This document shows positions 1-8,524 of a DNA stretch of 64,000 bases, piece by piece. Each line of letters opens with the position of its first letter. Position 1 is the stretch's first letter. The notes under the pieces were generated by a model. It was not told where the DNA came from and did not search any database. It worked only from the letters and a program-made list of their open reading frames with translations. Origin of the DNA: Ruminococcus sp. Marseille-P6503. Lineage in GTDB: Bacteria; Bacillota; Clostridia; Oscillospirales; Ruminococcaceae. The DNA lies in the NCBI RefSeq assembly GCF_900604945.1, contig NZ_UWPB01000002.1, positions 62,001 through 126,000 of the forward strand. Reading direction: 5' to 3'. The translations under genes were made by a program, and so were the position numbers.

Positions 1-948
1 TCCCACATTCTTACCTGTCTGCATTGCCGAATTTATGAGATGAACCTTATCGTCGCGTATCATCGCCTTGATATTATCCGTAGCGTTAAGTATTTCACAG
101 CAGGCGATACGGCTTGTTCCGTCGAAGGTACGGCACAGCGTCTGGGTGCATATTCCGACCAGAACCGAAGCAAGCTGGGTTCTTATCTGGTGCTGCTGGT
201 GCGCCGGAAAAACGTCGATAATACGGTCGATAGTTGAAGCGGCGTCGGTAGTATGCAGCGTACTCATTACAAGGTGTCCAGTTTCAGCGGCGGTTACCGC
301 GGCTTCGATAGTTTCAAAGTCACGCATTTCTCCTACGAGGATAATATCCGGGTCCTCACGAAGCGCGGCTCTCAGCGCCATAGAAAAGCTGGGAACATCG
401 GGACCTATCTCTCTCTGGTTTACCATACATCTTTTATGAGCGTGCATATACTCGATAGGGTCCTCGACTGTAATTATATGAGCCGATTTATGTATATTTA
501 CATGGTCGATCATCGCCGCAAGGGTCGTTGACTTACCGGAACCGGTAGGACCCGTTACAAGCACCAACCCTCTGGGGCGCATTGCAAATTCAGCAAGCAC
601 GGGAGGAAGATTAAGGTCCGTAAGCGTGGGTATATCGTTTCTCAGCAGACGGATAGCGATTGCGGTATTTCCTCTCTGACGGTATACATTGACACGGTGA
701 CGGAAGCCTCTTGACGAAACAAACGTAAAGTCGGTGTCAATATGATCCTTGATAGACTGTCTCTGCTTGTCGGTACACATATCCTCGCATATCTTGAGAA
801 TATCAATCTCCGTCATATCGGGATATGACGACAGCTTTCTGAGATTTCCTCCCTGTCTTACGATAGGGGGAATACCTACGGTAAAATGCAGGTCGGAACA
901 CCCCAAAGCCCTTGATTCGTCCAGTATCTTGTTAATATCAACTGACAT
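1..948 (-). CDS. pilT: PilT twitching/retraction ATPase, 3' end missing
   Basis: Hexameric cytoplasmic ATPase that powers pilus retraction. The reading frame runs leftward from ATG at 948, preceded by an AGGAGG Shine-Dalgarno, and is still open at base 1, so only the first 316 residues are seen (the family is about 350). Walker A GPTGSGKST lies near residue 131, the Walker B/Asp box PDIILVGEMRD near 197, and the His box GHLVMSTLHT follows. The N-terminus has the PAS-like PilT start (SDLHFTVGIPP). It differs from PilB downstream of it in lacking the MshEN N-domain and the C-terminal CxxC zinc motif, which supports PilT. It lies in the same leftward transcript as pilB. A PilU-type paralog cannot be excluded. 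Confidence 0.93.
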   Translation of the reverse strand, partial: MSVDINKILDESRALGCSDLHFTVGIPPIVRQGGNLRKLSSYPDMTEIDILKICEDMCTDKQRQSIKDHIDTDFTFVSSRGFRHRVNVYRQRGNTAIAIRLLRNDIPTLTDLNLPPVLAEFAMRPRGLVLVTGPTGSGKSTTLAAMIDHVNIHKSAHIITVEDPIEYMHAHKRCMVNQREIGPDVPSFSMALRAALREDPDIILVGEMRDFETIEAAVTAAETGHLVMSTLHTTDAASTIDRIIDVFPAHQQHQIRTQLASVLVGICTQTLCRTFDGTSRIACCEILNATDNIKAMIRDDKVHLINSAMQTGKNVG

Positions 949-1028
949 AGTTAATTAACCTCCTATATTTCTCACCGCGCAGCCCTGCTCAAGCTTTTTT
1001 CAACGCCGCACTCTTTTCTTTGCTTAAT

Positions 1029-1238
1029 TTAACCGTATATACTGAGCAATTCCACCGCTCTTTTATAGAGCGGATCAAATTCGCAGCCGCAGCTTCCGCA
1101 CTCTTTATCTGCGATTCTGACAGCTTTAATAAGCTCGCCGCTTGTTATTTTTCCGTCAAGCCAATCCTGCGACGGCTCTGAGATCAGCTCCCAGCCGGAA
1201 TTTATAAATTTTTCTACTATATCCTCAAGCTCAGTCAT
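1029..1238 (-). CDS. Small unknown protein between pilB and pilT
   Basis: A 69-residue protein, 27 bp downstream of pilB and 80 bp upstream of pilT, same strand, so probably co-transcribed. It is acidic and soluble, with no signal peptide or membrane segment. A CGSCGCEF cluster (three Cys in six residues) near residues 47-54 could bind a metal or be redox active. A GAGGT-like site precedes the ATG. I do not recognise a family. Its place inside the motor-ATPase operon suggests, but does not prove, a role in pilus assembly or its control. Confidence 0.7.
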   Translation of the reverse strand: MTELEDIVEKFINSGWELISEPSQDWLDGKITSGELIKAVRIADKECGSCGCEFDPLYKRAVELLSIYG

Positions 1239-1265
1239 TGCAGTACCTCTTTTTTCGTATCAGTA

Positions 1266-2942
1266 TCAGATAGCGTAGGTTACGCGGACAAGCTCGTCCA
1301 TAGAGGTCTTTCCCTCCTGAACCAGCTTTGAAACATTATCGCGAAGCAGCATACAGCCCTGTTTTCTTGCAAGCTCCTGAATAGCCTCAGATTTACCCTC
1401 CGCGGCGATAAGCTCCTTCATTTCGGGAGTCGCCAGCAGAATCTCGTGAATAGCGGTTCTTCCCTTATATCCTGTGTTCATGCATTTAGAACAGCCTACA
1501 GCTTCATAGATATTTACCGAATGGTCAATCTCCATCAAAGCGTTTTCACTTTCTGTAGACATTCTCTGTCTTTTGCATTCCGGACAGAGAACCTTAACAA
1601 GTCTTTGGGCAACTACGCCGATTAGCGAAGTCGCTACCATGTAAGCGTCGATACCCATATCAACAAGTCGCGTTACCGTCGAAGCGGCGTCGTTGGTATG
1701 CAGAGTTGAAAGCACCAGGTGACCTGTGATAGCGGCTCTGATACCAATCTCCGCGGTTTCGGTATCACGCATTTCTCCGATCATTATAATATCAGGGTCC
1801 TGACGGAGAATTGAACGAAGCGCCGCGCCGAAGGTCATTCCCGCCTTTTCATTTATCTGGCACTGGTTAATGTTAGCTATTTTCTTTTCGACAGGATCCT
1901 CAACGGTTATAACGTTAAGATTTGGCTTGGCGATTTCTCCCAGAGCCGCGTAAAGGGTCGTAGATTTACCTGAACCTGTAGGTCCGGTTACCAGCACAAC
2001 GCCCTGCGGAACCTTAAGGCATGAAACGAAACGTTCATAGTTATAATCGGTCATACCGAGATCCTGAATCCTTCTTACCGACTCGTCGCCGGCAAGAATA
2101 CGCAGAACTACCTTCTCTCCGTAAACCATAGGAAGATTGGATACACGGAGGTCGATATTCGAGCCGTCAACTATCTGCGACATACGTCCGTCCTGCGGGA
2201 TTCTCTTTTCGGCAATGTTCATGCCGCTTAATATCTTGAAACGCGTTACCAGCGAAACGTGAAGCGCCGGAGAAAGCGTCATAAGTTCGATAAGGTCGCT
2301 GTTTACACGGATACGGACCTTTGTCTGGTCCTTGAAAGGCTCGATGTGGATATCCGTCGCGCCCTGACGGTAAGCGTTTTCTACTATTGCGGTAGCGAGC
2401 TTAACAATAGGCGCGTTTTCGATTCTGTCCTCGGAAATATCCTTGAGCTCATCCAGATTAAGCTCTTCTTCCTTCTGCTTTGTCGCCTCGTCTACAACTG
2501 TGCTTACCTGTCCTTCAGAATACATTTTACCGATAGCTCTGTTGATAGCCGCCTTTGTGGAAAGCACTGAAGAAACGTTGCAGCCGGTTATAGCGCGTAT
2601 ATCCTCGAATATGTAGAAGTTGACCGGATCGTTTGTCGCGACCGTAATCCGCTTGCCTATTTTATTTACGGCTATAACGTTATATTTCCTTGCAACAGCC
2701 TCCGGAATTTTCTTTACTACATCGGGCATCAGCTGCGTATTGTCGAGATCGACAAACGGAACGTTAAGTCTTTCGGCAAGACACTGGGTAAACTGAATAT
2801 CCGAAACCAGTCCCATTTCGATCACTACGTCGCCGAACAGCTTGCCCTTGCTTTCCTTCTGCTTCGCAAGCGCCTGCTGAAGCTGTTCTTCGGTAATCAG
2901 GTTTCTCTCAACAAGATATTGTCCTATCGGTCCGTTTCTCAT
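1266..2942 (-). CDS. pilB: PilB type IV pilus extension ATPase
   Basis: GspE/PilB-family hexameric ATPase that drives pilin polymerisation. It has an N-terminal MshEN-type domain (residues 1-150, GQYLVERNLITEEQLQQAL), Walker A GPTGSGKST near 320, Walker B/Asp box PDIIMIGEMRD near 384, a His box, and a zinc-binding pair CPECKR near 450 and CSKCMNTGYKGR near 480. The chosen start (558 residues) is the ATG at 2942, which has GGAG nine bases upstream. The frame stays open to 3044, but that extension is unlike the family. MshEN domains in other PilB proteins bind c-di-GMP. No c-di-GMP riboswitch is visible in the 5' leader. Confidence 0.95.
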   Translation of the reverse strand: MRNGPIGQYLVERNLITEEQLQQALAKQKESKGKLFGDVVIEMGLVSDIQFTQCLAERLNVPFVDLDNTQLMPDVVKKIPEAVARKYNVIAVNKIGKRITVATNDPVNFYIFEDIRAITGCNVSSVLSTKAAINRAIGKMYSEGQVSTVVDEATKQKEEELNLDELKDISEDRIENAPIVKLATAIVENAYRQGATDIHIEPFKDQTKVRIRVNSDLIELMTLSPALHVSLVTRFKILSGMNIAEKRIPQDGRMSQIVDGSNIDLRVSNLPMVYGEKVVLRILAGDESVRRIQDLGMTDYNYERFVSCLKVPQGVVLVTGPTGSGKSTTLYAALGEIAKPNLNVITVEDPVEKKIANINQCQINEKAGMTFGAALRSILRQDPDIIMIGEMRDTETAEIGIRAAITGHLVLSTLHTNDAASTVTRLVDMGIDAYMVATSLIGVVAQRLVKVLCPECKRQRMSTESENALMEIDHSVNIYEAVGCSKCMNTGYKGRTAIHEILLATPEMKELIAAEGKSEAIQELARKQGCMLLRDNVSKLVQEGKTSMDELVRVTYAI

Positions 2943-3125
2943 ACCATAAAACTCCATTCTCCGCAGAAACAGATTATCATGGACATTGCCGTTCTGCGGG
3001 ACGGCAGCGCTCCGTATGGAAATAGGCTTAATAAAAATAAGCACAAAAATATATTTTATGCCACTTGTAATTGAACATTAATTATGTTAAAATAAAAATA
3101 TAAAATAGCTTAGGAGGATTTCACC

Positions 3126-3932
3126 TTGGACACGCAGTATTATATTTACGTCGCGATAATCTACATTTTTATATTTTTATTCGGCGCGGCGGTCGGAAGC
3201 TTTCTTAACGTATGTATATACCGGCTTCCGAAAGAAGAATCGCTTATCAGGAGAAAATCTCACTGCACGAGCTGCGGAGAACCGATAAAACGCCGGGATC
3301 TTATACCAATTATAAGCTGGTGTGTTCTCAAAGGAAAATGCCGCAGCTGCGGAGCGAAAATTTCACCCAGATATACCGTAGTCGAACTGCTCAACGCTTT
3401 ATGTTGGCTTTATGTCGCCTGGCATTTCGACGTTCTGATACAGCCTGTCAGATTCATATTCACAGCCCTGCTGTTCTCGGCGCTGATAGTAGTGTTTTTC
3501 ATGGACTGGGACACTCAGCTTATTTCAACCTATGTTGTAATTTTCATAGGTCTGCTTTCAATACCCAACTACATATTCTGCCACGAAGCTATGGGAACCG
3601 AGCTTAGCTCTCATATAATCGGATTCTTTGCCGTAAGCGTGCCGCTGCTGCTGATTGAGCTTTTATCTAAAGGAAAAGCAATGGGCAGAGGCGACGTTTA
3701 TCTGATGGCTGCCGGAGGCTTGTTCCTCGGCGTACAGAACATTTTAGCCGCGCTTTTCATCGGACTGATAAGCGGTTCGATAGCGGGACTTATAATCAAG
3801 TACAAAACTGAAAATTCCGTATTTGCATTCGGTCCGTGGCTTTCGCTTGGAATCGCGGTATCGGCGCTTTACGGCGACAGGCTTGTGCAGTGGTACATGA
3901 CCTTTACGGGACTTACCGAGCTTCTGGCGTAA
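3126..3932 (+). CDS. pilD: Prepilin leader peptidase/N-methyltransferase PilD
   Basis: Bifunctional membrane aspartic peptidase that cuts prepilin leaders after the conserved Gly and N-methylates the new first residue. 268 residues. It has the N-terminal DiS_P_DiS domain with two zinc-type CxxC pairs (CTSCGEP and CRSCGAK, residues 46-78), then several membrane helices. The catalytic Asp residues are in FFMDWDTQLIS (about 127-137) and the GxGD motif GRGDVYLM (about 190). The start is TTG at 3126, supported by AGGAGG seven bases upstream. No in-frame ATG lies nearby. It is divergent from pilB, convergent with the minor prepilin genes, and probably transcribed on its own. Confidence 0.95.
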   Translation: MDTQYYIYVAIIYIFIFLFGAAVGSFLNVCIYRLPKEESLIRRKSHCTSCGEPIKRRDLIPIISWCVLKGKCRSCGAKISPRYTVVELLNALCWLYVAWHFDVLIQPVRFIFTALLFSALIVVFFMDWDTQLISTYVVIFIGLLSIPNYIFCHEAMGTELSSHIIGFFAVSVPLLLIELLSKGKAMGRGDVYLMAAGGLFLGVQNILAALFIGLISGSIAGLIIKYKTENSVFAFGPWLSLGIAVSALYGDRLVQWYMTFTGLTELLA

Positions 3933-3960
3933 CGCGCGGAGGCAAAAAAGTCACAAAATT

Positions 3961-4071
3961 CCGCTCTCTTTACGAGGGCGGTTTGTTTTGCTCAAAAAAT
4001 CCTCTTAATAGAATGTTATGTGTTCTGTTAAGGGGATTTTTTCAGCAAGCAGACCCGTATGGGCCTGCTTG
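3961..4071. terminator. Three stacked hairpins between convergent pilus genes
   Basis: Hairpin 1 (3961-3981, arms CCGCtCTC/GAGgGCGG) is followed by TTTGTTTT and ends pilD. Hairpin 2 (about 3994-4042) has long arms with A-run/T-run ends on both sides, so it can stop transcription in both directions. Hairpin 3 (4048-4071, AAGCAG-CCC/GGG-CTGCTT) lies just after the stop of the leftward prepilin gene. Confidence 0.75.
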
Positions 4072-4077
4072 GAATTA

Positions 4078-4722
4078 TTATGAAATAGGCTCGTAATAAA
4101 TATAAATTGCGCTGTCATCTGTCCCTTCATTTACTGAAAATGATACGTTTGTGTTTTTAAGCATATCCCCATTATTAATATTGGTAAATGTAATAGACTT
4201 GCTGTAATTATAAATTACATCTGTATTCTTTACATATGCTCCCCCTTCATATTTCATAGGACAGCCCTCAAAATCCAGCATTAAAAAGCATTTTTCCGAA
4301 TCAGAATTGTATTCGCCTACAGTAATGCTATAAGCGTCCTCTCCATAAAAAGGTTCGCCCATTATTACCGACGAATTTGTTCCGTCAGCATCACTTTTAA
4401 TAACAACTCCCGGCGCTCCTTTTTTGCTGCCGCTTCTTGATCCTGTATTGTCTATTTTAAGAAGCTTAGTGCAGCCACTTGGCGGAGTACTGGGGTTAGT
4501 ATCGTTATAGTATACCGCAACCTTTCTCGCATACTGAATCTCATCAGCTATTGCGTCGCCCACAGCAATACAAACAGCTTCCTGATTTGTGGTGTTTTCA
4601 ACCTTATTGTGAAATTTCGCCGTCGGCGACATTATTGCCATTACCGCGCCCATTATAATTCCCATCAGCGCCATTACTACAATTAGCTCGACAAGAGTAA
4701 AACCTTTTTGATTTTTATTCAT
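4078..4722 (-). CDS. Type IV minor prepilin (pseudopilin-like)
   Basis: 214 residues. It has a class III prepilin signal: short basic leader MNKNQKG, cleavage after Gly7, then FTLVELIVVMALMGII with Phe1 and Glu5 of the mature helix. That matches major and minor pilins cut by PilD. The rest is a soluble, Asn/Ser/Thr-rich exodomain with few recognisable features, ending IYIYYEPIS. It is the last gene of the pilC operon and lies 18 bp after the preceding prepilin. It resembles PilW/GspJ-type minor pilins by position and size, but assignment to one subtype is uncertain. The DNA is more AT-rich than the assembly genes upstream. Confidence 0.85.
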   Translation of the reverse strand: MNKNQKGFTLVELIVVMALMGIIMGAVMAIMSPTAKFHNKVENTTNQEAVCIAVGDAIADEIQYARKVAVYYNDTNPSTPPSGCTKLLKIDNTGSRSGSKKGAPGVVIKSDADGTNSSVIMGEPFYGEDAYSITVGEYNSDSEKCFLMLDFEGCPMKYEGGAYVKNTDVIYNYSKSITFTNINNGDMLKNTNVSFSVNEGTDDSAIYIYYEPIS

Positions 4723-4740
4723 GTGTTTTTCCTCCTATGA

Positions 4741-5442
4741 CTACTTCATTCCGGTATCATCATATTTGTAGGTTTTTTTCCTGTCAGAATCAAAGCTGCT
4801 TTTATTTAGGCTATATGTTCCGTAAGTTGTGCCGGAATCTGTAACAAACCTAATCGTTATAGCTCCATCAGTAAACGACGAATTATAATAACCAAAATCA
4901 GCAGACTTGTTAGCCTGTACCGTTCTCACATAGCTTTTCGACGAATGTTTATATCCATCTGTGGTACTTCCTTCGTAAATATATCCGTCAGTTATCTCAA
5001 CATATGCAGTTATATTTTCCGATGAGTTGTTTTCAATATTTAATTTATATTCATCTTCTTTAGAATTGTCTGTTGATATGCTATTTATTGTACCTGACGT
5101 GAACGTTTTTATCTGAAAACCAAAATCTGCTCCGAACTGAGCCGCGTCGGCGGCATACAACGAAATATCATTAACGGTTTTGATAGATCCTCCGCCTACA
5201 GGAGTAAAAGTAATGGTATAATCTTTCTCAGAACCAATTACAGCCGTTTCCTGATCTGACTTTTTTCCAATTGCATTAGCCTGCTGCGCGGTTTCCAGAT
5301 CGCGTCTTCTGCTGCGGTTTGACATTTTCATCGCGGCGCCGACGACCGACATTATGCAAGCCGCCGCCAGCGCGAATATTGTCATTGAAACTATGACCTC
5401 TACAAGGGTCATTCCTTTGGAGAGCTTCTTGATTTTTTTCAT
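4741..5442 (-). CDS. Type IV minor prepilin
   Basis: 233 residues. Leader MKKIKKLSKG, then MTLVEVIVSMTIFALAAACIM, with Met at +1, Glu at +5 and the hydrophobic helix. The predicted cut is after Gly10. The exodomain starts with a basic RSRRRDLE stretch and continues as a beta-rich, Ser/Thr/Tyr-rich domain. It lies between the 741-residue prepilin and the 214-residue prepilin, so it is probably a member of a tip-priming minor pilin set (PilV/GspI-like by order). Start ATG with GGAGGGATTTTC upstream. The exact minor-pilin class cannot be told from the sequence alone. Confidence 0.83.
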   Translation of the reverse strand: MKKIKKLSKGMTLVEVIVSMTIFALAAACIMSVVGAAMKMSNRSRRRDLETAQQANAIGKKSDQETAVIGSEKDYTITFTPVGGGSIKTVNDISLYAADAAQFGADFGFQIKTFTSGTINSISTDNSKEDEYKLNIENNSSENITAYVEITDGYIYEGSTTDGYKHSSKSYVRTVQANKSADFGYYNSSFTDGAITIRFVTDSGTTYGTYSLNKSSFDSDRKKTYKYDDTGMK

Positions 5443-5454
5443 GAAAATCCCTCC

Positions 5455-7680
5455 TTAGCTTTTGTATTTGGTGAAGTATTCAAGTTTTAACACACCAGAA
5501 AGAGGTAATGCAGAATTTATAAAACCAAGAATTGAGTTATCAGCAGGAAGCACCCTTTCTATAAAAGCAGCATTCTGATTAGCTGCAACAGTAATTGACT
5601 TTGTTTTCACCTGACCATAAACTTTACTGCCGGCGTTATTTGGCAATTCATAATATGCATTGGGTCCATATATTATTGCCTGCAACGGCTGTTTCATTCC
5701 TGCTGTGCCATGCTTTAAAGTAATACCGTCAGGCAACAAAATAAAGATATTTGTAGTTGTTGAAGATGTATATAAATCACTTTTATTAAACTCGGCAAAC
5801 TCCTTATCGCAAATCAAAGGCGACTGTACATTCCTACCATTAAGATTATAAATAGGAGTTGTACCATCAGGATTTTCATTGTTTTTAGTATAGTAGTTAT
5901 TTAAAGTGTCATTGGGATCATAAAACATAAAGTAACAAAAATAGTCTCCAGTTTTATCATCATTATCAATTCTAAACTGCGTATTCAAGTTACCCTCCAT
6001 ATTAGTTAAAGGTAATAATACAACAATATCTTCATTAGTTAATTTTATTGTTATTTTTCCACCTTCCATTTCTGCTTGGTCGGTAGTCAAATAGCAACTT
6101 TTTTTAACAGTTATTCCATTTTTTAATGAATCATTATCAATATAATTATCTGAAACTTTTTCTCCAGTTGGATATGATGAATAAAGATTATGCATTAATG
6201 CGTCATTATATTTATCCTGTATATATTTAGCTGCTTTGGCTTTTTCAGTGTCTGAGTTTGTATAAGTACCAGCAGCATACATTGCATTTGGTGAAGCGGT
6301 TATACACGAAGAAGGTAAACTCAAAGTAGGATTATCTTTGACTCCATATTCATACAAACCAGGAGCATAGTCCATTGCCGGTTTAACTGCACGTACTAAC
6401 TCATCAGCATCAGTTGGCATTGAATTAATAATTTTATTTGTATCCATGTTATTAAGCCTTGACATATCAAAATTTGCATCACCATATTTATTTAAATTCT
6501 GATCATATATTGAACCAGTGTAATAAATCTTCCCCGTAACATTTAAACGGGTACCATTCTGGTTAAAAATATATATGTCCCCACCATCAACAATTAAATC
6601 GCCATTAATTGTGACTGTATTATTTGCATAAACAACAAAATCTCCGTCTTGAGCAGATGATGATCCTTTTATACAATAAAAATTACCATTAATAATTTGA
6701 CCTACATCATTAGTATTACTTCCACCATAGTCATTTTCTATTGTCGAGTACAATGCGCTATTATCTTTGTTACCATAATATTCCGGGACTTTGCCTATAA
6801 ATGCTCCACGACAATATATATCAATATCATTTTCTGAATCACCTATAGTAGGATTACCATTAGTTATAATTATCTTTGAATCAGTATTTATATATCCGTT
6901 CTTATTTAATAAAGCAGACTTATCATAAGTAGCATCCAGAGATGTTTTACCATTTTTGTCAGTTTTGCCCACATTTGTGGTCATTTCCAACTTATTAATG
7001 TATATATTTCCGAGAGCTGTGATTGTAGGAGCGTTACCTGTAAGAGTATCTTCAAATGTTTGTGTAGTCGTTCCGTCGCCTAATTTTATATTTCCGTTTG
7101 AATAAACATTGCTTTTATAGGAACCGTTATTATTCTTAAAAGTAGTTATTTTTGTTATATCTGAATTTTCAATCGTTATATCGCCTGAAACTGGTGCTGC
7201 TATATCATTAATATTATATGCATCATTAATTTCAATAGCGGCAACTGATTCATACGGATTACTGGCAGTTCCATCAAAATAAGCGCTAGCAACCTCAGTT
7301 TCCCCCGCATAAGTAGCCTCAGACTTTACAACAACTCCGCTGCCGCTCTTATAAATCTTGATCTGACAGGTTCCGGCGTCCGATACAGTATTACCGGCTG
7401 AATCCCGCATACTGACATTGACGATATTAGGAGATGATTCGCTCGTACCGGCAAGGCTTGCAAGATCATCATATTTGCCGCTAAAGCTGTTTATATACTC
7501 CTGCAAATAATTCTGCGCAGTAATCTCCGCCTGCGTACTGCGGATATTGTTATTGGACACCTTTGCGGAATAATTAGCCAGCGAAAGCGCGAGACTGGCG
7601 ATCAGCATACATACGGTAGTAAAGCATATTACCGTAAGCAAAACGGAACCCCTGCGGTTCTTCTTCATTCGCCTCTTCAT
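5455..7680 (-). CDS. Giant PilX-like prepilin with beta-rich exodomain
   Basis: 741 residues, about three to four times the size of a usual minor pilin. The leader (MKRRMKKNRRG) is followed by SVLLTVICFTTVCMLIASLALSLA. Like PilX/GspK proteins it lacks Glu5, which fits a tip position. From about residue 140 to 420 the sequence is full of short beta-strand-like repeats around NGNI, GDLIV and VTINGD, suggesting a beta-helix or bactofilin-like fold. The rest has no recognised domain. The start is ATG at 7680, with AGGTGG six bases upstream; an in-frame GTG at 7689 overlaps the Shine-Dalgarno. The exodomain DNA (5.5-7.3 kb) is clearly more AT-rich than its pil neighbours, hinting at an adhesin that changes quickly or was acquired. 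Confidence 0.8.
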   Translation of the reverse strand: MKRRMKKNRRGSVLLTVICFTTVCMLIASLALSLANYSAKVSNNNIRSTQAEITAQNYLQEYINSFSGKYDDLASLAGTSESSPNIVNVSMRDSAGNTVSDAGTCQIKIYKSGSGVVVKSEATYAGETEVASAYFDGTASNPYESVAAIEINDAYNINDIAAPVSGDITIENSDITKITTFKNNNGSYKSNVYSNGNIKLGDGTTTQTFEDTLTGNAPTITALGNIYINKLEMTTNVGKTDKNGKTSLDATYDKSALLNKNGYINTDSKIIITNGNPTIGDSENDIDIYCRGAFIGKVPEYYGNKDNSALYSTIENDYGGSNTNDVGQIINGNFYCIKGSSSAQDGDFVVYANNTVTINGDLIVDGGDIYIFNQNGTRLNVTGKIYYTGSIYDQNLNKYGDANFDMSRLNNMDTNKIINSMPTDADELVRAVKPAMDYAPGLYEYGVKDNPTLSLPSSCITASPNAMYAAGTYTNSDTEKAKAAKYIQDKYNDALMHNLYSSYPTGEKVSDNYIDNDSLKNGITVKKSCYLTTDQAEMEGGKITIKLTNEDIVVLLPLTNMEGNLNTQFRIDNDDKTGDYFCYFMFYDPNDTLNNYYTKNNENPDGTTPIYNLNGRNVQSPLICDKEFAEFNKSDLYTSSTTTNIFILLPDGITLKHGTAGMKQPLQAIIYGPNAYYELPNNAGSKVYGQVKTKSITVAANQNAAFIERVLPADNSILGFINSALPLSGVLKLEYFTKYKS

Positions 7681-7807
7681 AATTACCACCTTTCCATAAA
7701 ATAAAACATTACATTCAATTGACTATAATAAAATTTTTAATTATTATATAACACTTTTCGGCAGGGGCTTTTTCAGCCTTCTGCCTGCCAAAAAATGTAT
7801 TATAATT
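7681..7807 (-). other. Intergenic hairpin between pilO and the large prepilin
   Basis: A stem-loop at 7760-7789 (outer arms GGCAG/CTGCC, inner GGCT/AGCC) sits right after the pilO stop. On the minus strand it is followed by GAAAAGTGTTATATAAT and not by a T-run, so a full terminator is unlikely. It may be a partial attenuator or an mRNA-processing/stabilising element that sets prepilin levels. The AT-rich remainder may hold a weak internal promoter, but no good -35 box is seen. Confidence 0.4.
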
Positions 7808-8524
7808 TTATTCCGCCGCCGAATCAGCAGCCTCCTCCATCTCAAACATTTCCTCAGGAGAAAGTATCTGCGGAAGCATCATAAGATTCATAGTCATGGT
7901 TCCTTCTATCTCATCGGCGTTTACGTCCGTGATAGTACAGCTTGTAACTACCAGGCTCTTCTCGTTGTTTGTGGTAAGCTTATCAAGGAAAGACTTAAGA
8001 TCCTCAAACTCGCAGGTATATCCGAACGAAACCGTATAGCAGGGAATTGTCTCCGCGGTAGATTCCTGAACCTGAGTATTTGCCGCCGCGGCGTCAGCCG
8101 AGCTGTCGCCCTGACCCTCCAGCACTATATCTATATCCGTCTGCAATACCGTGCCGCTGTAGCTGAATTTGTCAAGCGCTACCGAAGAGTAAGCCGAAAT
8201 AGTCAGGCTGTCGTTTTTGATGTTATCTACATCAAGGAGAGTGTCGATCGTTTCCGCGACATCGTCGGTAGAAAGCTTTCCATAGAAATTTCCCGCTATG
8301 TTGGAAACATCGTCGTAAGCCTGATTGGCTTGCTGACGAAGATTCTCTTCATCCGCAACCTGCTTTTTCTTATTCTCATATTCTATAACCTTTTCAGTGT
8401 GCGTCTTGCTGGCGCTGTTCATATCCGCGAACGCCGGCTTGATGATAAGCATAAATCCGGCAACCCACACAGCAACGACCAAAACTGAAATCAAAATAAC
8501 TTTATCACGATATGTAAGCTTCAT
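7808..8524 (-). CDS. pilO: PilO-like inner-membrane alignment protein
   Basis: 238 residues. A short basic N-terminus is followed by one membrane helix (residues 9-28, VILISVLVVAVWVAGFMLII), then a coiled-coil stretch (35-75, Glu/Lys/Gln-rich) and a soluble ferredoxin-like domain. This is the layout of PilO, which dimerises with PilN in the pilus alignment complex. Its ATG overlaps the stop of the pilMN fusion by one base, a strong sign of translational coupling. The identification rests mainly on architecture and context, since PilO diverges widely in sequence. Confidence 0.82.
   Translation of the reverse strand: MKLTYRDKVILISVLVVAVWVAGFMLIIKPAFADMNSASKTHTEKVIEYENKKKQVADEENLRQQANQAYDDVSNIAGNFYGKLSTDDVAETIDTLLDVDNIKNDSLTISAYSSVALDKFSYSGTVLQTDIDIVLEGQGDSSADAAAANTQVQESTAETIPCYTVSFGYTCEFEDLKSFLDKLTTNNEKSLVVTSCTITDVNADEIEGTMTMNLMMLPQILSPEEMFEMEEAADSAAE

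Noticed and set aside
2943-3125. c-di-GMP riboswitch before pilB
   Set aside because: Clostridial pilus operons often have one, but the leader here lacks the GEMM landmarks; only a small GCCGT/ACGGC hairpin is present.
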